Assembly (NCBI RefSeq): GCF_014639235.1
Contig: NZ_BMFU01000001.1
Coordinates: 806,001 to 870,000, forward strand
DNA length: 64,000 bases
Reading direction: 5' to 3'
Source: Paenibacillus silvae
Lineage (GTDB): Bacteria; Bacillota; Bacilli; Paenibacillales; Paenibacillaceae
The translations under genes were made by a program, and so were the position numbers. This document shows, one piece after another, positions 43,214 to 51,357 of this stretch (position 1 is its first letter; each line of letters starts with the position of its first letter). Under the pieces are notes generated by a model. It was not told the DNA's origin, ran no database searches, and saw only the letters and a program-made list of their open reading frames with translations.

Positions 43214-45104
43214 ATGTCCCCCCCTGATCCTTTCGAATGGAACCCCCGATACAAATGCTCACACCACCGGTTGCTTTGTTTTGGATACACATCCTGGCTG
43301 CCGGACCATACCATAACTTCAAGCGGGCCCATATATTTTTGAGTCCCATCCCGTTAATCTCCAGCTCAGGCATGCGATCCACATTCTGAAGTTTTTTGAT
43401 ATAGAGTTCGATGTGTTCCAGCGCTTCGGGCTCCATCCCCGGGCCGTTATCTTCGACATAAATCTGCCACGTCTCTTGTATGATATCCAGCTCACCCGTG
43501 ATATGCAGCTTCCAAGGCAGGGTATCACCGAGGCCGTATTTCATTGCGTTTTCAAGTAATGGCTGAATGATCAGCATCGGAATCCGAATATGCTTCATTT
43601 CATCAGGGATGGATAATTTATAGTGCAGATCATCCTCAAAGCGAATTTTCATACATTCGAGATAGCGCTCACAATATTCAAGCTCCTGAGATAACGAGAC
43701 ACCGCTCTGGCCCGGAGCAGAGATATAACGAAGCATGGATGCAATGTGACCACAGAATGCCACAATCTGCCGGTTCATGCCCTCCTCTGCCATAATGCTT
43801 ATATTTGTAATGTTGTTGTATAGAAAATGCGGATTCATCTGTGACTGGAGTGCCAGCAGTCTCGCCTCGGTTTCTCGCGATTTGATCGCCATCTGGTCGT
43901 GAAAAGACTGCACCAGCTGCTGATTCAGCCGGATGAACGTATCATTCAGCTCCGCCATCTCGCGAATCGAGCCGGGATGCTCCAGCTTGAACAGCAGCTG
44001 ACCCGAATCCTGACCTGACATCAGGTCATTTTCGCCGGTTTTCTGAATAATGCGCTGCAAGCGATGAAGCGGCAGGGTGACCCTTTTCGAAATCAGATAT
44101 GAAAGCATCAAAATAATGATCAGGGTAGCCAATGTAGCGCCTGCAAAGATCAAAGCCATCCGGTTCAGATTCGCAAAAAGAGAATGTTTGGACTGCATGA
44201 CAACAACAGTCCAGCCGGTTTCCTGCGACGTCATATAGGTCATCATCTGCTTGGAATCGTTAAGAGCATCGTTAACCTCCTGCATCGTTTCAGGCGGGGA
44301 GGTACGATGCTGAATCAGCTTCATCTCTTCTGCATAACCAGTTGGAGCATCAGCAGCAGGTGAAGCTGCGGGAAGCGGATATAACAATACATCCCGCTCA
44401 TCCAGCACATAGATTCGAAGCTCCTGATTACTCGCCTGCAGCTCATTCAAATGCTGGAATAAATCATCAGCACGCTGCAAAATCTCGACCACACCCTGGC
44501 TGACATAATTGCCATCCTTATATACTCGAGTAAGTGAGATGTACGGCTCATCCCTTTTGCCCTCTCCCGTAGGCATCGGCAACGCTTCGCCCTGCAGCAG
44601 ACGAATAACACGCCAGCCGCTCCGCTCCCACGTTTCCTTATACCAGGGACGCTGCTTCAAATCTACCGGCAGCTGTCCGTTAAACAACCCGGCCCCCAGC
44701 ATTTTTCCATTCACATCGTAGATGTTAGCCTGCTTGGCTGTATTCGAGCTGCTAATGATCGCCAAAATGACGTCAATCAGTGTTGTTGTATCCTTATACA
44801 GCGCAGGGTCACTTAACATCGTCTGTTCAGTCCCCTCCGCAGGTGCGAGATAATGACTGAAATGCTCCTTGACCAGATTGGAATATACGATGTTCATGGA
44901 GAAATTATTCATTTTCACAACTTCCTGATCCAGATGTCCAACGATAGATAAACCCAGTTGTTTCTGCTGCTCTTCACTCCGCTGGCGAGTATCACTCGCG
45001 AGAAAGACATATAACAGCCCTGCCACAATAAGAGAAAAAATAACGAATACAGCTGAATAATAAGCAAACAAACTCTGCTGTAATGTTCTGAACCGATAGC
45101 GCAT
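43176..45104 (-). CDS. YesM-type sensor histidine kinase
   Basis: A 642-residue membrane kinase. It has two membrane segments (about 12-35 and 305-325) flanking an external Cache-like domain, a HAMP region (SKRVTLPLHRLQRII), a His_kinase domain with QSQMNPHFLYNNITNIS, and an ATPase domain with PLLENAMKYG and EDNGPGM. Start ATG 45104 with GGGGG upstream; the frame continues to 45182 without a ribosome binding site. The adjacent solute-binding protein and permeases suggest sensing of a sugar or sugar polymer. Confidence 0.94.
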   Translation of the reverse strand: MRYRFRTLQQSLFAYYSAVFVIFSLIVAGLLYVFLASDTRQRSEEQQKQLGLSIVGHLDQEVVKMNNFSMNIVYSNLVKEHFSHYLAPAEGTEQTMLSDPALYKDTTTLIDVILAIISSSNTAKQANIYDVNGKMLGAGLFNGQLPVDLKQRPWYKETWERSGWRVIRLLQGEALPMPTGEGKRDEPYISLTRVYKDGNYVSQGVVEILQRADDLFQHLNELQASNQELRIYVLDERDVLLYPLPAASPAADAPTGYAEEMKLIQHRTSPPETMQEVNDALNDSKQMMTYMTSQETGWTVVVMQSKHSLFANLNRMALIFAGATLATLIIILMLSYLISKRVTLPLHRLQRIIQKTGENDLMSGQDSGQLLFKLEHPGSIREMAELNDTFIRLNQQLVQSFHDQMAIKSRETEARLLALQSQMNPHFLYNNITNISIMAEEGMNRQIVAFCGHIASMLRYISAPGQSGVSLSQELEYCERYLECMKIRFEDDLHYKLSIPDEMKHIRIPMLIIQPLLENAMKYGLGDTLPWKLHITGELDIIQETWQIYVEDNGPGMEPEALEHIELYIKKLQNVDRMPELEINGMGLKNIWARLKLWYGPAARMCIQNKATGGVSICIGGSIRKDQGGTYEYAEKIQNNYR

Positions 45105-45255
45105 TCCATACCCCCGTCTTTGTTCATCCTTCAAAACTTCAATCTTCTTTTGCGCTTCTACGGTGGCTTCGAAAATGTCCACCCATAAGAACGCTTTTGT
45201 CTATTGAGCCCATTCGGTATTCCAAGTAAAGTTATCCACATAAGAATACGCTTAC

Positions 45256-45269
45256 ATAAAGCGTTTACG
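45256..45269 (+). promoter_or_regulatory. Possible cre (CcpA) site before the ABC importer genes
   Basis: ATAAAGCGTTTACG matches the cre pattern TGAAAGCGTTTACA at eleven of fourteen positions, including the AAAGCGTTTAC core. It overlaps a possible promoter (TTACAT, 17 bases, CATAAT) 39-53 bases before the coding region, so CcpA binding would repress. Confidence 0.5.
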
Positions 45270-45307
45270 CAAGTCATAATATGATCGAATTTTAGGGAGG
45301 TTTCAAA

Positions 45308-46609
45308 ATGAGAAAACGATTTCTTTTTTCGCTGACAAGTGTGCTGCTTCTCTCCACCCTGCTCATTGCCGGCTGCAGCTCGGAGAAAAGTGCAGAAGGT
45401 AATGGCAAGGTCACGCTGACCTTTGGCACGAGCCAATCCGGTATTCCTCGAACGGGCATTATGCAAACGATGGCGAAGCAATACGAGCAGGAAACCGGCG
45501 TCAAAATTGATTTTCAGGTGGTGCCTGACGCGCAGTGGCGTGATCTGATCAAGGTAAAGCTATCCTCCGGCGAAGCTCCGGATATTTTCAATGTGGATGT
45601 TGATCCGCTGAGCATGCCAGCCAATGTCAGACCAGAGGAAAATGCCATTGATCTGACCAATGAGGAGTTTACAGGCCGGATGTCGGAAGAGATTCTGCCC
45701 ACTGTAAGTCATAACGACAAGGTATACGGGGTTTCTTTTGCCCCTACGAAAATCTGGTATGTGTACTATAACAAACGTATCTTTGCTGATCTCGGTATTG
45801 AGCCGCCTGCCACCTATGCCGAATTCAAAGCGATCAGCCAGAAAATCAAGGATAAAGACATCATTCCATTCTATCAAGCTCCGGCGAGCGGCTGGTACCA
45901 GGTGCTGCCATTGTTCGAAACCGGGCCGAATTATGAGCAAAAGGCCGCAGGGACCTATGAGAAGCTTAATAATAATGAGATGAAGGTCGCTGATCTGACC
46001 CAGCTGAAAACAGTGATTGAACAATTAAAGGAATTTGCAGATCTCGGCTATTTCGGCAAAGACTTTTTATCCAATACGGTAGAAGCAGGCATTGAAGCCT
46101 TTGGTCAGGAAAAAGCAGCGATGCTGCTGCGGGTGCCAGGCACGGAAAAGGAAGTAGCCGAAGCTTATCCCGCGATGAAGGATAATATGGGATTCTTCGT
46201 CATGCCATGGGGAGACAATCAGACGATTGGCGTCAATCCTGGCGGTTCAGCTGCCATGTTTGGCAATAAAAACAGTAAACATCCCGAAGAAGTGCTGAAG
46301 TTTTTCCGGTGGATTACCGAGCATGATCATCTGCAGCAGGTATTTGACGGAGGCGAAGGAAATCTGACAATTTGCTGGCCGGAGATCGAACCGAAACTGA
46401 CACAAGACTATATTGATTATGAGAAGAAACATGAGAAAGGTACCGTCATGCAGGCTGCTGTGAAATATATTGATCCACAGTGGATGGACATCGGCAAAGA
46501 CTTGTCAGGCATGTTTGCCGGAGCGATTACCCCGGAGCAAATCCTGCAAAATATTGATAAACGACGTGCCGAGCAAGCCAAGGTGCTGAAGGACGAGAAG
46601 TGGCAATAA
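45308..46609 (+). CDS. Sugar-binding lipoprotein of an ABC importer
   Basis: A 433-residue family 1 solute-binding protein. The signal peptide ends in a lipobox LIAGC with lipid-modified C23, so it is tethered outside the membrane. It shows KVTLTFGTSQSG after the signal and GEAPDIFNVD in the binding lobe, as in MsmE/YtcQ-type sugar-binding proteins. Start ATG 45308 with GGGAGG 6 bases upstream. It is followed by two permease genes; no ATPase gene is present, so the complex probably uses a shared MsmX-type ATPase. Confidence 0.95.
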   Translation: MRKRFLFSLTSVLLLSTLLIAGCSSEKSAEGNGKVTLTFGTSQSGIPRTGIMQTMAKQYEQETGVKIDFQVVPDAQWRDLIKVKLSSGEAPDIFNVDVDPLSMPANVRPEENAIDLTNEEFTGRMSEEILPTVSHNDKVYGVSFAPTKIWYVYYNKRIFADLGIEPPATYAEFKAISQKIKDKDIIPFYQAPASGWYQVLPLFETGPNYEQKAAGTYEKLNNNEMKVADLTQLKTVIEQLKEFADLGYFGKDFLSNTVEAGIEAFGQEKAAMLLRVPGTEKEVAEAYPAMKDNMGFFVMPWGDNQTIGVNPGGSAAMFGNKNSKHPEEVLKFFRWITEHDHLQQVFDGGEGNLTICWPEIEPKLTQDYIDYEKKHEKGTVMQAAVKYIDPQWMDIGKDLSGMFAGAITPEQILQNIDKRRAEQAKVLKDEKWQ

Positions 46610-46631
46610 CAAGCAACAGATACTTTATATC

Positions 46632-46650
46632 AGGCGGGCGCTGCCCGCTT
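46632..46650 (+). terminator. Small hairpin between binding protein and permease genes
   Basis: GCGGGC and GCCCGC with flanking A-T/G-T pairs form an 8-bp stem around GCT. Such hairpins after solute-binding protein genes often lower downstream expression or protect the upstream mRNA. No T run follows. Confidence 0.45.
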
Positions 46651-46673
46651 GTTCATTTGCACAGGAAGGACTG

Positions 46674-47558
46674 GTGTTACGGGTTATGAATGCGAACAAA
46701 ATCTATCCCTGGTATTTCTCATCCGGCGCGATTCTATTATATCTGCTGTTCATCGTCGCTCCTGCTCTGCTTGGCATTTATTATTCCTTTACCGATTGGA
46801 ACAGCTATAGTTCAGAGAAAAATTTTATCGGTCTGGAGCATTTCCGCACCATTCTCACAGGTGATCCAACCTATCTGCTATTTATTAAAAATACCGTGCT
46901 GTTTACGCTGGTTACCTCCATCGCCAAAACCGTTCTCGGTTTGTTTCTTGCCCTGCTGCTGGTTAGCGGTGTCAAAGCCGCCAATTGGCATCGAATGATC
47001 ATCTTTTCACCACAAGTATTGTCTTTTCTGATTGTAGGTCTGGTGTTCAAAAGTCTGCTTGATCCAAACAACGGGTTCGTTAATGTGACCCTGCGCTCCA
47101 TCGGCCTGGATGTACTTGCCCAAAACTGGCTGGGCTCGCTCACCTGGGCCATGCCATCCATCATGGCTGTGGATACCTGGAAAGGCATGGGGTATATTAT
47201 GGTGCTGTTTATCGCGGGACTGCTCGCTATTCCACGGGATTACTATGAAGCTGCATCAATAGATGGTGCGGGCTTTATGCAAAAGCTGTTTCGTATTACC
47301 ATTCCGATGCTGATGCCCACCATCACCATTGCCACAGTGCTTAATATTACGTATGGTTTGCGTGTCTTTGACGCGGTATATGTGCTGACCAACGGGGGGC
47401 CGGGCAACGCTACAGATGTGATTAACACAGCCGTTTATTCCTCTTTTGCCAAAGGGTACTGGGGACTCGGGAGCGCCCTGTCTACCATTCTCTTTGTCAT
47501 CATGGCGATGATCTCGCTTTTTATCATTCGTCTGATGAACCGAAAGGTGGAATACTGA
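46674..47558 (+). CDS. ABC sugar permease, first subunit (MalF/UgpA type)
   Basis: A 294-residue inner-membrane protein with six helices. The EAA loop that meets the ATPase is YYEAASIDGAGFMQKLFRIT (about 182-201), then RVFDAVYVLTNGGPGNATDV near the end. Start GTG 46674 after AGGAAGGA; an ATG four codons later is also possible. Second gene of the importer. Confidence 0.95.
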   Translation: MLRVMNANKIYPWYFSSGAILLYLLFIVAPALLGIYYSFTDWNSYSSEKNFIGLEHFRTILTGDPTYLLFIKNTVLFTLVTSIAKTVLGLFLALLLVSGVKAANWHRMIIFSPQVLSFLIVGLVFKSLLDPNNGFVNVTLRSIGLDVLAQNWLGSLTWAMPSIMAVDTWKGMGYIMVLFIAGLLAIPRDYYEAASIDGAGFMQKLFRITIPMLMPTITIATVLNITYGLRVFDAVYVLTNGGPGNATDVINTAVYSSFAKGYWGLGSALSTILFVIMAMISLFIIRLMNRKVEY

Positions 47559-47559
47559 T

Positions 47560-48384
47560 ATGCAATTACGAAAAAAGCTGGCTGCTCTGTCGTTGAATGT
47601 ACTGGCTTGGCTGTTAAGTCTGGTCGTACTGATTCCATTTGCCGTCATCCTGTTAAATTCATTCAAGTCAGATGCGGAAGCCAAGGTGCTCAAGCTTACC
47701 CTTCCCGAGAAATTTGTGTTTGAAAATTATAAAATCGTCTACGAGCAGGGACACTTGGGTGGTTCCTTTTTCAACAGTCTGCTGCACTCTGGTGCCTCAT
47801 CTCTGCTGCTGGTATTTGTCGTGGCATTCTCTGCGTTCACGTTATCCCGCAATCATTCCAGGCTCAGCAAGTTCCTGTACTTCTTTCTGATTCTGGGCAT
47901 TACGCTGCCGCTGAATTACATTCCGCTCATGGAAGTCATGAAATCATTAGGTATGATCAACTCCCACCTGGGCATGATTCTCCTCTATACCGCGATGGGG
48001 ATTCCGATCTCTCTGTTCATCACCTATGCATTTGTCGGCAACATTCCGAAAGAGCTGGACGAAGCGGCAATTATGGATGGATGCAGCGGAATCAAGCTAT
48101 TCCTTCGAATTATCGTGCCTTTATTGACTTCGGTGCTGGTGACTGTATTTGTTCTGAATTTTCTGAGTGTCTGGAATGAGTTCACTGCGCCGCTCTATAT
48201 GCTGAATACGGTGGAGATGTGGCCCATGACTCTGGCTGTTTATAACTTCTTCGGACAATTCAGTGCCAAATGGAATCTGGTCAGTGCCGACATCGTGCTT
48301 ACCTCTCTGCCCGTGCTGATCGTATTCCTCATTGGACAGAAGTACATTGTAGGAGGTCTAACCTCTGGTGCAGTGAAGGGATAG
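47560..48384 (+). CDS. ABC sugar permease, second subunit (MalG/UgpE type)
   Basis: A 274-residue inner-membrane protein with six helices. The EAA loop is ELDEAAIMDGCSGIKLFLRI, and the middle has LNYIPLMEVMKSLGMINSHLG. Start ATG 47560, 10 bases after AAGGTGG, one base after the previous stop. Completes the importer with the binding protein. Confidence 0.95.
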   Translation: MQLRKKLAALSLNVLAWLLSLVVLIPFAVILLNSFKSDAEAKVLKLTLPEKFVFENYKIVYEQGHLGGSFFNSLLHSGASSLLLVFVVAFSAFTLSRNHSRLSKFLYFFLILGITLPLNYIPLMEVMKSLGMINSHLGMILLYTAMGIPISLFITYAFVGNIPKELDEAAIMDGCSGIKLFLRIIVPLLTSVLVTVFVLNFLSVWNEFTAPLYMLNTVEMWPMTLAVYNFFGQFSAKWNLVSADIVLTSLPVLIVFLIGQKYIVGGLTSGAVKG

Positions 48385-48437
48385 ATTGATTCAAATATCG
48401 GACACAAGATATGAAGCAGCACACTCATGTACTAAAA

Positions 48438-48507
48438 AGCCCTCGTCTGAACGACATGTACACCGTTTTGATTTCAACGGGTACATGCATCAGACGAGGG
48501 CTGTTTT
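48438..48507 (+). terminator. Terminator of the ABC importer operon
   Basis: AGCCCTCGTCTGA and TCAGACGAGGGCT form a perfect 13-bp stem, with further pairing inside (GTACA/TGTAC-like) and TTTT after it. The convergent MFS gene ends nearby, so it may serve both. Confidence 0.85.
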
Positions 48508-48531
48508 GATTACGGTAACGATATAATCATA

Positions 48532-49860
48532 CTAATCATGCGCCAGTCCGCCTACATCGGGAGGTGAGGCAATATCGCCGTTCTGCTCCAGTGACTTAAT
48601 CATTTTCAGACGTGATGTGACAAGGGCAATCAGAATAACGAAAAGACCTGCAATGATAAACAGCAAGGCAATGCCTCGCCCCGGCCCCGTTCCGATAATC
48701 TGACCTACGGAGGAAGCCAGCGCCCCCCCCTCCACCATCAGTGGATTAAATACGTGGTCTGCTAGAAATCCAGCCAGGCTGTAGGCGATAATAAAGCCGA
48801 GTTGTGACAGAATGCCGATGATGCCCCACACTCTGCCCTGCTTTTCATTCGCAATATTGTTTCGAACCAATACATCAGCGCTCATATTAACAAATGGCAG
48901 CGAGGAAAGGAACAGAAAACCTGCAAAGATGATAAAATAAATATTGGTCGAAACGCCCAGCAGCGAGAACGCCAGACCACACATGATCAGCCCTGCCACC
49001 AGCACACTTGCATATTTCTTGGTCATTGTAAATATACCGATGCACAAGCTGCTGATGAGCATACCGATCGCACTAACGGATTGAAACGTTCCAAGGGTCT
49101 TCGCATCTGTAAACGATAGCAGCATCGGGCCAATGAGCGTTTCCAGAAAACCGAGATAGAAGGTAACCAGGGAGATAATAATGACGAGCAGCAGCACGCC
49201 CTTGTTGGTAACCACCTCTGTCCAGCCTTCCTTAATATCGGTCATCCAGTTATGCTTCTCTTTGTCTTCACGCTCTACCTTCATGCTCTTGCGAATGACC
49301 AGCACGGCCAGAATCGCAATTAGAAAAGTCGCGATATTAATCATCATAATCACTTCAATCGTTGTCACACTAAGCAGAATACCTGCAATAATCGGTGAAA
49401 ATAAAAACTTGGAGGATTCCGCGAGCTGTACAAGCCCGCTGCCTTTGGAGAACTGATCCTTATCCAGAAGGTCTGTCGCTGACGCCTTATATGCCGGACT
49501 TTGCAGTGCCGAGAATACAGAACTGAAGGCCACCCCCACATAAATATGCCATAGCTGAATGTCCCCTGTAAGCATGATCGACAGAATAAAAACCAGCCCC
49601 GCAGCAGAGCCCAGGTCCCCGATAATCATCATTGTACGCCGGTCAAACCGGTCTGCGAGCACCCCGCCAATTGGACGAAGCAGAATGTTTGGCAGAAATG
49701 TAAACAAGGTAATCAGGGCAACACTGGTTGCCGTATTTGTTTTTTCGAAGGCGTATACCCCCAGTGAGAACGCGGTAAGTCCGATACCAATCATCGAGAT
49801 CAGTTGACCGAACCAGACAATCAGAAATTTTCCAAATGATTTATGAACAGTTTGTTCCAT
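48532..49860 (-). CDS. MFS efflux transporter
   Basis: A 442-residue protein with twelve membrane helices of the major facilitator group, closest in outline to macrolide and drug exporters. The cytoplasmic loop 2-3 motif is PIGGVLADRFDRRTMMI. A charged loop (about 195-215) separates the two halves. Start ATG 49860 with AAAGGAG 7 bases upstream. It follows tetR by 20 bases on the same strand, and the pair probably forms a self-controlled efflux operon. Confidence 0.92.
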   Translation of the reverse strand: MEQTVHKSFGKFLIVWFGQLISMIGIGLTAFSLGVYAFEKTNTATSVALITLFTFLPNILLRPIGGVLADRFDRRTMMIIGDLGSAAGLVFILSIMLTGDIQLWHIYVGVAFSSVFSALQSPAYKASATDLLDKDQFSKGSGLVQLAESSKFLFSPIIAGILLSVTTIEVIMMINIATFLIAILAVLVIRKSMKVEREDKEKHNWMTDIKEGWTEVVTNKGVLLLVIIISLVTFYLGFLETLIGPMLLSFTDAKTLGTFQSVSAIGMLISSLCIGIFTMTKKYASVLVAGLIMCGLAFSLLGVSTNIYFIIFAGFLFLSSLPFVNMSADVLVRNNIANEKQGRVWGIIGILSQLGFIIAYSLAGFLADHVFNPLMVEGGALASSVGQIIGTGPGRGIALLFIIAGLFVILIALVTSRLKMIKSLEQNGDIASPPDVGGLAHD

Positions 49861-49880
49861 ATTTAATACTCCTTTCGCGA

Positions 49881-50516
49881 TTAAGCCTGATGTGGGAAAT
49901 ACAGTTCTGTTACATATGCAAAACTACCCTGTTCAGCACCCAGAACCCGTTCCATAATGTGGCTGAATGCTCTGACCTTCTTCTGAAACTCTTCTTCTTC
50001 CCATTGAAAAATGCCCTGATCCAGCAGAAACTGTGAAGACACCAGTAAAAACTCAATGCTCTCTTGCGGAGCCGGGGTGTGAAACACCCCCTCCTGAATA
50101 CCCTGTTCCACCACGTTCGCCAGAATAGGACTTAGACGAATAACCGTTTCAACCAGACTTTTCTGATGCATTTCAACGTTCTGCACACTGTGCAGCTGCT
50201 CAATGACGCCAAGCTTTCGATCATCAGGCTGATTTTGAGTCATAATGATACGGAAAATTTTCTCATGCGCACTAAGCTCGGGATCGGCAACTACACGTCT
50301 TGCCGCAGCCTCACCGTTCATAATAAAACGCATGACAATGGCATGCATGACCTCCTCCTTGGACTGGAAGTAATAATAAAATGTGCCCTTCGCAATCTCA
50401 CAAGCCTGGAGGATATCCATAATTGTTGCTTTGTTATACCCTTTGGTCACAAACAGAATTTCGGCCTCATCCAAAATTTCGTTCCTGCGCTCCTCCGGAT
50501 TTTTCATCAATCTCAT
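49881..50516 (-). CDS. TetR-family repressor
   Basis: A 211-residue repressor. The N-terminal helix-turn-helix is EILFVTKGYNKATIMDILQA then GTFYYYFQSKEEVMHAIV; the C-terminal ligand-binding part is variable. Start ATG 50516 with TGGAGG 7 bases upstream. A perfect palindrome (50539-50553) lies just ahead of its start, the usual operator location. It precedes the MFS gene, which it probably controls. Confidence 0.94.
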   Translation of the reverse strand: MRLMKNPEERRNEILDEAEILFVTKGYNKATIMDILQACEIAKGTFYYYFQSKEEVMHAIVMRFIMNGEAAARRVVADPELSAHEKIFRIIMTQNQPDDRKLGVIEQLHSVQNVEMHQKSLVETVIRLSPILANVVEQGIQEGVFHTPAPQESIEFLLVSSQFLLDQGIFQWEEEEFQKKVRAFSHIMERVLGAEQGSFAYVTELYFPHQA

Positions 50517-50538
50517 ATGCTGTCCTCCAATACTTCTC

Positions 50539-50553
50539 GACCGACTGTCGGTC
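50539..50553. promoter_or_regulatory. TetR-type operator palindrome
   Basis: GACCGACTGTCGGTC is a perfect 7-bp inverted repeat with one central base. On the minus strand it directly follows TAGAAT, which would be the -10 of the tetR promoter, and lies 22 bases ahead of the tetR start codon. GACCGAC-type half-sites are common in operators of TetR-family repressors. Confidence 0.8.
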
Positions 50554-50577
50554 TATTCTAGTCATGAAGCTCTAAAT

Positions 50578-51345
50578 TTAGAACCCCATTTCGCTTAACC
50601 ATTGTGCCAATCGACTTTCTCTCGCCTTCAAATCCTGTTTGTCCTTGTCATATTTCCCGATCTTTTTGTCCGCAACCAGATGACCATCCATCATAAACAG
50701 AACTCGTTCCGAGCGGGCCGCAACCTTGACATCATGAGTAACAAGCAGAATGGTTGTGCCTGCCGCATTAATATCCCCCAGAATATCCATGATTTCATGT
50801 GTTGATTTGGAATTCAGTGCTCCGGTTGGCTCATCACCGAACAGAATATCCGGATTGTTGATGAGTGCCCGGCAGATGGCGATCCGTTGCAGCTGTCCCC
50901 CTGAAGCCTGGGTAATATTATGCTCAGCCAGCCCGTCAATGCCCATTTTTTTCATCAATGACATCGCACGATTGTTAATGGTGTCTCTATTACTGTTTTT
51001 GGCCAGATAAGCCGAGAGTATGATGTTGTCTAACAGATTTAGATTTTTGAGCAGATGGATATTTTGAAAAATAAAGCCCATTTTGGTCAGCCGCAGACTT
51101 GCCAGCTCCTTCTCGGGAAATGCCGAGATTTGTTTGCCGTTAAAATAAACACTGCCTGTGCTGATCTGATCCATTCCGCTGATGTTATAGAGCAGAGTGG
51201 ATTTGCCCGAGCCGGACGGGCCCATAATGGACACAAACTCTCCCTTTTGCAGCTGCAGATTGATATCCTTGAGAATACGCTGTTCTTCATTCTCGCCCAT
51301 AGCTACGGATTTATTCACTTCTCTGGCTTCAAGTATCGTTGTCAT
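50578..51345 (-). CDS. ABC transporter ATPase (MacB/LolD type)
   Basis: A 255-residue ATPase with Walker A SIMGPSGSGKST, Q-loop IFQNIHLLKN, signature ASGGQLQRIA, Walker B ILFGDEPTGALNSKS and the switch histidine in LLVTHDVK. It pairs with the FtsX-type permease 12 bases upstream. Together they should export a peptide, antibiotic or lipid-like compound, and they directly follow the polyketide operon. Confidence 0.94.
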   Translation of the reverse strand: MTTILEAREVNKSVAMGENEEQRILKDINLQLQKGEFVSIMGPSGSGKSTLLYNISGMDQISTGSVYFNGKQISAFPEKELASLRLTKMGFIFQNIHLLKNLNLLDNIILSAYLAKNSNRDTINNRAMSLMKKMGIDGLAEHNITQASGGQLQRIAICRALINNPDILFGDEPTGALNSKSTHEIMDILGDINAAGTTILLVTHDVKVAARSERVLFMMDGHLVADKKIGKYDKDKQDLKARESRLAQWLSEMGF

Positions 51346-51357
51346 GGTTATACCTCC

